From an uncultured Pseudomonadales bacterium (GTDB taxonomy: Bacteria > Pseudomonadota > Gammaproteobacteria > Pseudomonadales > Azotimanducaceae), in contig CAKZWF010000060.1 of the NCBI GenBank assembly GCA_937921865.1, forward strand, positions 1-49,773: DNA of 49,773 nucleotides, written 5' to 3'. Both the position numbers and the translations under genes were made by a program. Of this stretch, positions 17,436 to 25,404 are shown piece after piece. Each line of letters starts with the position of its first letter. Within the stretch, counting starts at the first letter, position 1. The notes beneath the pieces were generated by a model. It saw only the letters and a program-made list of their open reading frames with translations, was not told where the DNA came from and did not search any database.

Positions 17436-18968
17436 TCAAAGTGGCGGGTACTGAGCAAACAGCTCCAGGCAATCGGCATTGGCGCTTTCCTGATCCAGTT
17501 CCCGCTCAATGAGTTTGCGGGACGCGGTGACCCGCCACACGGCTTTACCGGATTGCTGATCAACCAGATTGAGGCAGAGGATGCCGCGTTTGCTGATGTC
17601 GCTGTGAATCTCGGCGTTTGCCTGCACCGGGTTGTCAATTGCTTCCAGAGCGAGTTCAACCTGCTTGGTGCCAAGCACATACTGCACCAGAAGATCTGGA
17701 GCAGTTGTCACTTCCTTAAGACCTTTGCTTACCAGGGCGGCTCGTACCCCGGTCTCCAGCATTGAGATGATGTGGTTCATCTGTTCCGGCCAGTTGGTGA
17801 CTTTCATCTGTTTCAGGGTAAACGTCTGGTAGTTGTCGAACGGCGCTGAGCGGGCGAAAGCTACATCGGACTTGATCGGAGGAGCAGTTTCGTCGCTGCT
17901 GACGCCTTCCAGCTTGAAGCGCAGGTCCAGGTTGGTTTTCGAATCGGCCTGGCGCAGCGCTTCGTTTTTACTGATGCGTTTGGCGCGCACCAGTGTAAAC
18001 AATGCATCTTCGAACAGCTGACACCCCGACTCACGGCCCTGGACCATCGCGTCGTTGAGCTTGTCGATCTGTCCGTCCCGGAGCAGCTCAGAAATGTAGG
18101 GAGTGTTCAGCATCAACTCTACCGCGGCGACGCGCTTGGAATCGCGGCCGATGGCCAGCCTTTGTGAAACAACGGCTTTGAGATGCGTTGAGAAGTCCTG
18201 CAGTACCTGCTTGTGGGCGCTCTCTGGAAAAAAGTTTAGGATTCGCTGGTAGGCCTGTTTAGCATTGTTGGCATGGAGCGTTGATAGACACAGATGTCCG
18301 GTTTCTGCGTAGGTCAGAGCCTGTCTCATCGTCTCCTGGTCACGGATCTCCCCGATCATGATCACGTCCGGCGCTTCCCGCATGGCGTTCTTCAGGGCGA
18401 CTTCATAGCTGTGCGTATCCAGGCCGACATCGCGTTGATTCACTAAAGACTGTTTATGTTTATGCACAAACTCCACCGGATCTTCGATGGTCAGTATGTG
18501 GCCGGATCGATGGCTGTTGCGATAGTCGATCATGGACGCAAGGGTCGTGGACTTACCGGTGCCGGTACCGCCAACCAGCAGGATCAGACCCCGTTCCTCC
18601 ATGATCAGCTCAGAGAGTTTTACCGGCAGACCCAGTGAATCCAGTGAAGGTATGTCTGATTTGATGTGGCGGGCAACCAGTGCCGGTTCTGCCTGCTGAC
18701 GGAACATGTTGATGCGGAAGCGGCCGATGTTCTTCATCCGCAGCGCCATATTCAGTTCCATCGTACTTTCGAAGGTCTTGCGCTGTTCGTCTGTCAGCAT
18801 CGCGTAGCAGAGCTGGTGTGCGTCCTGGCTGGACAGCGCGGCAGCACCTTCAAGCGCCTGCATACGGCCTTCGACCTTGATCATCGGTGGGGCACCGACG
18901 CTTAAGAACAGATCTGACCCCTGCTGGGCGACCAGCTCGCTGAGCATCGGGGCAAATTCGACAGACAT
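17436..18968 (-). CDS. pilU: PilT/PilU-family pilus retraction ATPase fused to a DUF4136-like domain
   Basis: A 510-residue protein. Residues 1-370 are a complete PilU/PilT motor: N-terminal SDLFLSVGAPPMI (18-30), Walker A GGTGTGKST (133-141), Walker B/Asp region VIMIGEIRD (202-210) and a His box GHLCLSTLHANNA (224-236). Normal PilU ends near residue 380. Here a further 135 residues follow, with DNYQTFTLKQMKV, EVTTAPDLLVQYVLGTKQ and ILCLNLVDQQSGKAVWRVTA, the pattern of DUF4136, a domain usually found in secreted lipoproteins. AGGGA precedes the ATG. There is no pilT next door. The motor role (twitching accessory ATPase) is family knowledge; the role of the added domain is unknown. Confidence 0.9.
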   Translation of the reverse strand: MSVEFAPMLSELVAQQGSDLFLSVGAPPMIKVEGRMQALEGAAALSSQDAHQLCYAMLTDEQRKTFESTMELNMALRMKNIGRFRINMFRQQAEPALVARHIKSDIPSLDSLGLPVKLSELIMEERGLILLVGGTGTGKSTTLASMIDYRNSHRSGHILTIEDPVEFVHKHKQSLVNQRDVGLDTHSYEVALKNAMREAPDVIMIGEIRDQETMRQALTYAETGHLCLSTLHANNAKQAYQRILNFFPESAHKQVLQDFSTHLKAVVSQRLAIGRDSKRVAAVELMLNTPYISELLRDGQIDKLNDAMVQGRESGCQLFEDALFTLVRAKRISKNEALRQADSKTNLDLRFKLEGVSSDETAPPIKSDVAFARSAPFDNYQTFTLKQMKVTNWPEQMNHIISMLETGVRAALVSKGLKEVTTAPDLLVQYVLGTKQVELALEAIDNPVQANAEIHSDISKRGILCLNLVDQQSGKAVWRVTASRKLIERELDQESANADCLELFAQYPPL

Positions 18969-19147
18969 GGCTCATTCCCTGGAGCGTTAGACTCCCTGAG
19001 ATTAGGTGATTGTCTGGATGGTTGCGTTGATGGTGTTCACGAAATGTTGATGGGTTCGGGCTTTCTCGTCACCGGCGTCCGCTTTCGATACCATCAGGCA
19101 CTGGTGAGCAACGTCGACTGATAGTATCGACTCATAAGGAGGGAGGC

Positions 19148-20179
19148 ATGCTGAAACCAGTTCAGCTTGGGCAAAACAGCGGACTTAGAGTATCGGAGCT
19201 GTGTCTTGGCACGATGAATTTTGGCGAGCCGGGCAAAGGTCATCAGGGCGACTGGACGCTGGGGCCAGATGAAGCCAAACCGATTTTTAAAGCCGCTATA
19301 GATCACGGCCTCTACTACTTCGATTGCGCGGACGTCTATGGACTGGGCGCTTGTGAAATTGTCATTGGCAAACTGCTCAAAGACCTGCTGCCGCGGGATG
19401 AATATGTTCTGGCGACCAAGGTGTCCATGCCGATGGGACGTCACCCGAATCAAGGTGGATTGTCGCGCAAACACATCATGGAGGGAGTAGACGCGAGCCT
19501 GAAGAGACTAGGACATGACCACATCGACCATCTGGTGATTCATCGCCACCCGCATGGTGTGCCGGGCGGCGTAGAAACTCCTATTGAAGAGACACTGGAA
19601 GCGCTTCATGACCTTGTGAAAGCCGGCAAGGTGCTTTACCTGGGTGGTTCGTCGATGTTTGCCTGGCAGTTTGCCGAACTGCAGCTGACCGCGCAGATGA
19701 ATGGCTGGACCAAGTTTGTGTCCATGCAGAATCACTACAACCTGATCTATCGCGAAGAAGAGCGTGAGATGAATCCCTACTGTGCCAAGACCGGGGTAGC
19801 CCTGATGCCCTGGTCACCGTTGGCGCGCGGGATTCTGGCTGGTGCTTATAAAGGCAGTTTCGATGAAGGCTCGACATCACGATCTCAAGGACAGGACCGT
19901 AGCCGTACCCAGAGCCTCTATCACGGGGACTTTATCTTCGATATCGCCGACCGGGTAATGGAGATGGCTGAAAAATATGGCCACACGCCGGCGCAGATTG
20001 CAGTGGCCTGGCTGCTGTCGAAGCCGGAAGTCACGTCTCCGGTGGTTGGGGTATCTAAGGTCAGTCAGCTCGAGCAGCTGGTGGCGGCTGCTGCGATTGA
20101 ACTGGATGACGCGGATGTTGACTATCTGGAAGCTCTTTATCAGCCGGTCGCCAACCTGCTGACACTGGGTTATTCCTAA
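19148..20179 (+). CDS. Aldo/keto reductase
   Basis: A 343-residue TIM-barrel NADPH reductase of carbonyl groups. The catalytic tetrad is visible: Asp59 and Tyr64 in YFDCADVYG, Lys91 in VLATKVS, and His132 in HLVIHRHPH. The cofactor end carries SPVVGVSKVSQLEQL. The length and the MPWSPLARGILAG segment fit the YakC/Tas-like AKR group. A very strong ribosome site AAGGAGGGAGG precedes the ATG. It is the first gene of a four-gene operon with a luciferase-like monooxygenase, an acetoacetate-decarboxylase-like protein and an SDR, so it probably reduces or oxidises an intermediate in that pathway. Confidence 0.92.
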   Translation: MLKPVQLGQNSGLRVSELCLGTMNFGEPGKGHQGDWTLGPDEAKPIFKAAIDHGLYYFDCADVYGLGACEIVIGKLLKDLLPRDEYVLATKVSMPMGRHPNQGGLSRKHIMEGVDASLKRLGHDHIDHLVIHRHPHGVPGGVETPIEETLEALHDLVKAGKVLYLGGSSMFAWQFAELQLTAQMNGWTKFVSMQNHYNLIYREEEREMNPYCAKTGVALMPWSPLARGILAGAYKGSFDEGSTSRSQGQDRSRTQSLYHGDFIFDIADRVMEMAEKYGHTPAQIAVAWLLSKPEVTSPVVGVSKVSQLEQLVAAAAIELDDADVDYLEALYQPVANLLTLGYS

Positions 20180-20192
20180 CGGGGGAAGGCAT

Positions 20193-21350
20193 ATCAAATT
20201 CGGGATCTTTTTCGAACTTTCAACTCCGCGTCCGTTCAGCCGTGAGACTGAACGACTGGTTTACCACAATGCGCTGGAACAGTGTCGGTTAGCTGACGAG
20301 CTGGGTTTTGATCATGTCTGGGCGGTGGAACACCACTTCTTAGAAGAGTACTCACACTGTTCAGCGCCTGAGGTGTTTCTCACTGCGGTGGCAGCTCAAA
20401 CGCACAGAATACGGGTAGGGCATGGGGCGGTTGTGTGTGTGCCGCAGATGAACCATCCGGTGCGGGTGGCGGAACGAGCGGCTGCGCTGGACATCATTTC
20501 CAATGGGCGATTGGAGCTTGGTACTGCCCGGTCGTCGACCTGGACCGAACTGGGTGGTTTTGCCGTCAACCCGGACGATACCAAAAAGACCTGGGAAGAA
20601 TTTGTCCGGGTGCTGCCGCGTATGTGGATGGAAGAAGAGTTTGAGTGGCAGGGCTCGGCATTCAGCATGCCTGCCCGTAATGTGCTGCCGAAACCTCTGC
20701 AGGATCCACACCCGCCAATGTGGGTGACGGTGACCTCGCCCGGTACGGAGCTGGACGCTGCGGATCGAGGGCTCGGTTGTCTGGGTGTTTCGTCTGCTGG
20801 CTATGAAGAACAGGAACGCCGAACGAAAGAGTACCATCGCCGAATCCGCAACTGCGATCCCGTTGGTGGACTGATCAACGACCAGGTGCATACGATGAAC
20901 TTTCTCTATTGCGATGAAGACTATCGCAAAGCCAGGGATGTCGGCGTGCCCATGGTGTCGGCGTTCAATATTGCCAATTCTCATCTGTTGTGGACGCGCG
21001 AAGCCTATCCAACCCGGGCTTATCAGACGCTGGGTAATGCAGGTGCAGCGATGAAACCGAAGAAAGCTGCCGCAGATGACCCGAGTGTTGCCAAAGGTCT
21101 CCCGGAAGGTGTCGGAGTAGGTGATCCGGAACATCTGGTCGAAACCATCAAACGCTGGGAAGCGATAGGAGTCACCGGAATCAATTTCCTCGTCAACGCA
21201 ATGGAGATGATTCCCCAGCAGCAGGTTCTGGACAGTATGCGTTTGTTTGCCCGGGAAGTGATGCCGGTGTTTCGCTCGGCAGAGGAGTTGGCGGCGCCCG
21301 TGTCTACGCCCAGCGGGACTCCGGCCGCCGCGTCGGTTGGGCTTCACTAG
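20193..21350 (+). CDS. Luciferase-like flavin monooxygenase with apparent AUC start
   Basis: About 385 residues of the bacterial luciferase-like (LLM) family, which use FMNH2 from a separate reductase. The expected N-terminal strand KFGIFFELSTPRPFSRETE begins straight after an ATC at 20193, where homologues have ATG. No ATG, GTG or TTG occurs in frame until GTG at 20325, which would delete the first strand and helix. GGGGGA lies 6 bases before the ATC. Family features include WAVEHHFLEEYS, RIRVGHGAVVCVPQ, and NGRLELGTARSSTWTELGGF. It follows the AKR by 13 bases and its stop abuts the next ATG. The substrate is unknown. Confidence 0.88.
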   Translation: MKFGIFFELSTPRPFSRETERLVYHNALEQCRLADELGFDHVWAVEHHFLEEYSHCSAPEVFLTAVAAQTHRIRVGHGAVVCVPQMNHPVRVAERAAALDIISNGRLELGTARSSTWTELGGFAVNPDDTKKTWEEFVRVLPRMWMEEEFEWQGSAFSMPARNVLPKPLQDPHPPMWVTVTSPGTELDAADRGLGCLGVSSAGYEEQERRTKEYHRRIRNCDPVGGLINDQVHTMNFLYCDEDYRKARDVGVPMVSAFNIANSHLLWTREAYPTRAYQTLGNAGAAMKPKKAAADDPSVAKGLPEGVGVGDPEHLVETIKRWEAIGVTGINFLVNAMEMIPQQQVLDSMRLFAREVMPVFRSAEELAAPVSTPSGTPAAASVGLH

Positions 21351-22088
21351 ATGCTGGTGGGTACCGCAGACCTCGAACTGCTTGGCAGACACGCCCCGCG
21401 ATTGCCTGAGTTCAACGCTGAGCCACTGGTTCTTGACGAGGTAGTCTGCCTGCAGCTGACGGCCGAGTTGCCAAACAGTGCCCGTGAGGCAGTGCTGCCA
21501 CCGGCGCTGCATCCAACAGTACCGGCAGCGCTATCTATCCAGGTGCTTAAGGCGGCGCGTTCTCCCTGGGGTGAACTGGCGATGGCGACCGTACGGATAG
21601 CCTGTCGCAGCGGCGCCCGCGCCCGGGGCTACACAGTGGGCGCGGTTGTTAACAGCCAGGCGGCAGAAGGTTTGACAATGAATCTGGGCTATCCTGCTCA
21701 AGTTGGCGAAGTTCGATTGCGACATGGCTACGATGGCGCCGAATTTTCGGTGCACACGAAACAGGGCATGATCGCAGCACTTGCAGCGGTCGATCCAGAA
21801 CCCATGGGGCAGAACGATGTGCAGTTCACCGGGACCCTGAACCTCGCGCACACGCCTCTTGGGCTGCGCTTGCTGCAGGTAGAATCCGACTGTGCCCCGA
21901 GCCAGGTAGAGCGCCTGACGCCGGGCATGCTGACATTTGACGGCGCCGGTTGGGGACAGTCTTTGCTGGTGCCGAAGCTGCTGGTTTCCTGCTCAATTGT
22001 GGTCGCGCCACAGTGGGCGTTCGCGCCAATCCGATTTGTCTGTAAACCTGACGAACTGGCGTTCACGGGTACCGAGTCAGTGTCATGA
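21351..22088 (+). CDS. Acetoacetate-decarboxylase-superfamily-like protein
   Basis: A 245-residue protein starting directly after the preceding TAG and overlapping the following SDR by the ATGA junction, so it is tightly coupled in the operon. The arrangement of strands (GELAMATVRIACRSGARARG, GYPAQVGEVRLRHGYDGAEF, ending PIRFVCKPDELAF) resembles the acetoacetate decarboxylase fold. I do not see the catalytic Lys-Lys motif of true decarboxylases, so it may use the fold for other C-C chemistry or binding. The family assignment is tentative; the gene itself is well supported by the couplings and codon pattern. Confidence 0.75.
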   Translation: MLVGTADLELLGRHAPRLPEFNAEPLVLDEVVCLQLTAELPNSAREAVLPPALHPTVPAALSIQVLKAARSPWGELAMATVRIACRSGARARGYTVGAVVNSQAAEGLTMNLGYPAQVGEVRLRHGYDGAEFSVHTKQGMIAALAAVDPEPMGQNDVQFTGTLNLAHTPLGLRLLQVESDCAPSQVERLTPGMLTFDGAGWGQSLLVPKLLVSCSIVVAPQWAFAPIRFVCKPDELAFTGTESVS

Positions 22089-22906
22089 AGCTTTCCGATC
22101 GAGTAGCCATCGTCACTGGTGCCGGTCGCGGGGTTGGCAGGGCAACTGCGCTGATGCTGGCAGGTGATGGCGCTCGGGTGCTGGTAAATGACCTGGACGC
22201 AGCCGAAGCAGACAGTACCGTTGCAGAAATTGTCAGCGCAGGCGGCACCGCATTGGCCTGTCCGGGCAGTGTGACCGATCCGGAATTTCCCGAGCGGCTG
22301 ATTCAGACCGCGCTGGATGCCTGGCAGGGGATTGACATCATCGTCAACAACGCCGGCTATATCTGGAACGGTGCGATGCACAATCATGACGACGAACAGT
22401 GGCAGGCCATGCTCGACGTGCATGCTACCGCGCCGTTCAGAATTCTGCGCGCGTTCGCACCGTGGCTTAAGGAAACCGCTCGCGCTGAACAGGCGCAGTC
22501 CGGGGTTGCCCGGTGCCGTAAGATTGTCAATGTGTCCTCTGTCTCTGGTACCACGGGTGCTGCGACGCAGATTGCCTACTCAGCGGGCAAAGCGGCGGTG
22601 GTGGGGATCACCAAGACCCTGGCGAAAGAGTGGGGTCGCTATAACGTGACGGTCAACTGCGTGGCGTTCGGGCATATCGAAACCCGTTTGACTCAGCCGT
22701 ACGACGACGCACCGCCAAGCATTCGGGTGGGTGAACGTGAACATCGGGTAGGCTTAAGTGATGAACAGGTCGCGGCGTCGCGGCGGGCCAGTCCGCTGGG
22801 GCGCACCGGTCAGCCGGCTGATGGTGCTGGTGCGATATACCTGTTCTGTATTCCGGAATCAGATTTCATCACCGGTGAGGTGCTTACCTGTTCGGGTGGG
22901 GCTTAG
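22085..22906 (+). CDS. Short-chain dehydrogenase/reductase (SDR)
   Basis: A 273-residue classical SDR. The cofactor motif TGAGRGVG is at 11-18, NNAG at 88-91, and the catalytic Ser around 152 with Tyr165 and Lys169 (YSAGK). The C-terminus ends ITGEVLTCSGGA. Asp36 after the second strand (LVNDLDAA) predicts NAD+ preference. The insert AEQAQSGVARCRK before the catalytic Ser is found in SDRs of fatty-acid/MaoC-linked and steroid-degrading contexts. It overlaps the previous gene by 4 bases and ends the operon. It probably oxidises a hydroxyl produced or used by the AKR and monooxygenase. Confidence 0.93.
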   Translation: MKLSDRVAIVTGAGRGVGRATALMLAGDGARVLVNDLDAAEADSTVAEIVSAGGTALACPGSVTDPEFPERLIQTALDAWQGIDIIVNNAGYIWNGAMHNHDDEQWQAMLDVHATAPFRILRAFAPWLKETARAEQAQSGVARCRKIVNVSSVSGTTGAATQIAYSAGKAAVVGITKTLAKEWGRYNVTVNCVAFGHIETRLTQPYDDAPPSIRVGEREHRVGLSDEQVAASRRASPLGRTGQPADGAGAIYLFCIPESDFITGEVLTCSGGA

Positions 22907-22961
22907 CTTGTTCGAACCTTCGAGGTCCGCCAGCTAACGCGGTTGAGCGCTCATTCACAGT

Positions 22962-23957
22962 TCACTGGACCAGCCATCTCGCGATATTGCTGAGCAGTTT
23001 CTGCAACCAGTTCATCGGTGCGACGATGAACTGGTCAAACCTCAGTTCAGTCTGCTCATCTGAGTTCGCAATAGCTGAATTCAGCATGATCAGTTCCCCC
23101 GCTGACAAAACGAGGGATGCTTCATCTGGCTGATGAACGGTGCCGATTGGATAATCTTCACCAGGCCTGTCGGTCATTTCTATATGCGCGCCTAACAGCG
23201 CGCTTACTTCATGTTTTTCTGAAAACGCAACCAGACGAGCAATGCTGTGTTGGTAGTCGTTCCAATTCTTCACATATATGTAGCCCGGATAAAACGTATC
23301 TCCGGTCAGGAGCCAGCTTGTCTGAGAATCATAGACAGCAATTGCTTCTTCCTGATGTCCGGGTACTGCGAACACGGTGATTTTTCGAGCGCCCAGATCA
23401 ATAATCGTCTCCCCGTCGGGCGAGTCGTCAAAGGCGAAAAACTCCGCCACGGCACCACCATTGGGTGCGATCAGAGTAACGTTCGGTTGCTCTGCGAATT
23501 GTGTGTCGCCGGAATAGTGATCGCTGTGACTGTGGCTGTGAAGCACCAGTAATTCTCGGACATTCTGTCCAGCCGCTGCTGGCTGTTCATTGCTCAAAGA
23601 CTGAATGGTTTCATACAGTGGAAATTCCGCTGCGTTCTCAGTTGCGCCAGTATCGAGAACAAGCACTTTCGCCAGGCCGAACAGCACATAGATAAACGGC
23701 GCTTCAAAGTTCAGGCACTTGTTCTGGCGAAGTATGTAGGTCGATGGATCGTAGCGAAAAACCTCAATGGCTGGATCCGCGTCCGCATCGCAGTCTGCAG
23801 ATCCGTGGATCCATTTTTTCTGTTGTAGCATCTGAAGTGTCGATGGAAAAGCGTCGGTGCCAGGTTTAGATTCGAGGGCGTAAACGGTGCTGCAACAGAT
23901 AACCATCAGTAACGAACCTACGGCCGACCAGATCTTGGATGGAGCGCTCACTGCCAT
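22962..23957 (-). CDS. Exported metallo-beta-lactamase-fold hydrolase
   Basis: About 331 residues from the ATG at 23957, which opens a signal peptide (MAVSAPSKIWSAVGSLLMVI, then CCSTVYA). The metal motif HxHxDH is present as H142-S-H144-S-D146-H147. VPGHQEEAIAVYD, LLTGDTFYPGYIY and GAHIEM supply the remaining ligands. It belongs to the glyoxalase II-like/quinoprotein-relay MBL group and would act in the periplasm on an ester or thioester. An upstream in-frame ATG at 24020 would only add residues before the signal peptide. It is convergent with the SDR operon. Confidence 0.88.
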   Translation of the reverse strand: MAVSAPSKIWSAVGSLLMVICCSTVYALESKPGTDAFPSTLQMLQQKKWIHGSADCDADADPAIEVFRYDPSTYILRQNKCLNFEAPFIYVLFGLAKVLVLDTGATENAAEFPLYETIQSLSNEQPAAAGQNVRELLVLHSHSHSDHYSGDTQFAEQPNVTLIAPNGGAVAEFFAFDDSPDGETIIDLGARKITVFAVPGHQEEAIAVYDSQTSWLLTGDTFYPGYIYVKNWNDYQHSIARLVAFSEKHEVSALLGAHIEMTDRPGEDYPIGTVHQPDEASLVLSAGELIMLNSAIANSDEQTELRFDQFIVAPMNWLQKLLSNIARWLVQ

Positions 23958-24074
23958 CGTCACGCGTGGCGATACGGCGATCGAGTGAACTGCCGACCGT
24001 GGTCTGTTCGTTATCTGCAAAGAGTCCTTCTCAATATCGTGCTGGCGTATCGGGTTGACGAAGCACTACAAACT

Positions 24075-24102
24075 TCTGTTAGAGGACCCGGACTTTAACA
24101 GA
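24075..24102 (-). terminator. Possible hairpin downstream of the alpha-toroid gene
   Basis: Inverted repeat TCTGTTA/TAACAGA (7 bp) with a 14-base loop, in the 202-bp gap between two minus-strand genes. Weak evidence only. Confidence 0.2.
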
Positions 24103-24159
24103 GCCATTCAGCCGATTGGCCGAGTATTGAATCAAGGGCAGGCCGATCGAGGGATCTAT

Positions 24160-25275
24160 TCAGATCGAGAGAAATCCGGGAGCGGTCAGACTGGTGGCCA
24201 GCATGACCGCGTTAATGTCCTGGTGCTCGATCCAGGTCGCCGCGCGCTGATTTTCAGGTGCCAGCCAGAAGGCTTCGATCAGCGGCCGCAGCGGGAGATA
24301 CGGCCGCAGCTCCTCAAGCTCGTCACGGACCTCAGGCGCCGAACTGCTTGCCGCAATGATATCGAACGCCTGCAGGCCGATGGCCAGGCCGAGTTCCCGG
24401 AAAGCCAGCCGGTTGCTGGCGGGTTGTTGCAGCGCCGATGTTTTGACATAGAAAGACAGGCCCCGAACAACATCTACCAGCAGTTCTGACAATACTCCTG
24501 AGTCAGTCCCGCTCTGATTCTGGTGCAGCTGGGCCAGCCGTCCGCTGTCGAACAACAACCCGCCGATCCCAAGCGGATCGTCTGTGGCCCAGCTGCGGCC
24601 CTGGCACAATTCGCGCAGACCGGCGATCGTGTCTGTGAGCGCTGGACCTTCCTGCGCTCTACTCAAGACCAGACAGGTGATCAGACCATCGAGCGGATCG
24701 TGATGCCCGGAACTTGCGACCAGCGGATAGCTGAGATCAATGCTCATCTTCCAGTACAGACGTGGTGGCCCGGCCTGGCTGCGAAACCCCCGATAGGCGG
24801 CCACTGCCAGCTCAACGGCCCAGCGTGAGTAGTCGCAGTCGCCGGTACGTTGCGCCAGCCTGTAGAGCGCGTGCATCCATTTGGTCAGGTAGTGGAAGTA
24901 CTGCCCGTCCTGCTGCCATTCGGCGTGTTGATCTTCAGGCGCGCTGGCGGGTCTTTCGAGTTGCGGCTTGCCGATTCGCAGGCCGCCGCTGGTGGGATGG
25001 AGTCTGCCTTCGCTTTCATTGAGACCGCTGATCCAGCCCGAACGTGCATCGTCCGGGCGATGATGCCCCAACACATCGTGGACCTGCGCGACCAGCGCCT
25101 GAGCCAGCTGGAGATAGCGTGGATCCTCGGTTTTGTGTTCGAGTGCCAACCAGTTGCAGACTGCGTGTGCGTCGGTCCAGAGATAACGCCTGGCCGGGTC
25201 TGTACTTGTCAGCCCTGTTTCCGCGGCGAAAGCGTCCATCAACCGACTTGCCTGAATCAAGCGGGTATCGGTCAT
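24160..25275 (-). CDS. Conserved hypothetical protein, probable alpha/alpha-toroid
   Basis: A 371-residue, nearly all-helical protein without signal peptide. Repeated helix pairs ending in aromatic-rich turns (RYLWTDAHAVCNWLAL, DGQYFHYLTKWMHALYRLAQ, RWAVELAVAAYRGF, DPLGIGGLLFDSGRLAQL) resemble six-hairpin glycosidase-like or AGE-type barrels. Acidic residues at the barrel mouth (RSGWISGLNESEGR, YFHYLTKW) could be catalytic, but I cannot name a reaction. The ATG at 25275 has only a weak ribosome site. It is divergent from the PCMT-esterase fusion across about 129 bp. Confidence 0.82.
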   Translation of the reverse strand: MTDTRLIQASRLMDAFAAETGLTSTDPARRYLWTDAHAVCNWLALEHKTEDPRYLQLAQALVAQVHDVLGHHRPDDARSGWISGLNESEGRLHPTSGGLRIGKPQLERPASAPEDQHAEWQQDGQYFHYLTKWMHALYRLAQRTGDCDYSRWAVELAVAAYRGFRSQAGPPRLYWKMSIDLSYPLVASSGHHDPLDGLITCLVLSRAQEGPALTDTIAGLRELCQGRSWATDDPLGIGGLLFDSGRLAQLHQNQSGTDSGVLSELLVDVVRGLSFYVKTSALQQPASNRLAFRELGLAIGLQAFDIIAASSSAPEVRDELEELRPYLPLRPLIEAFWLAPENQRAATWIEHQDINAVMLATSLTAPGFLSI

Positions 25276-25404
25276 AGCAGACTTCGTGATCTATTTTTTA
25301 CAGGCTACCGCATTCCGCTTACGGCAGAGCATCCGTGGTGATACTTATTCAAAGTACTGCCGGTTCCGGCCTAGTGTGTAGCAAAGTCTTGCCGGAGATG
25401 ATTG

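Noticed and set aside
19002..19094. 30-codon minus-strand frame upstream of pilU (MVSKADAGDEKARTHQHFVN...)
   Set aside because: Codon pattern is reasonable, but there is no ribosome site and no family; too short to support without conservation data.
20361..21512. 383-codon minus-strand frame opposite the luciferase-like gene
   Set aside because: His/Arg-rich composition typical of an antisense shadow; the plus-strand family match is clear.
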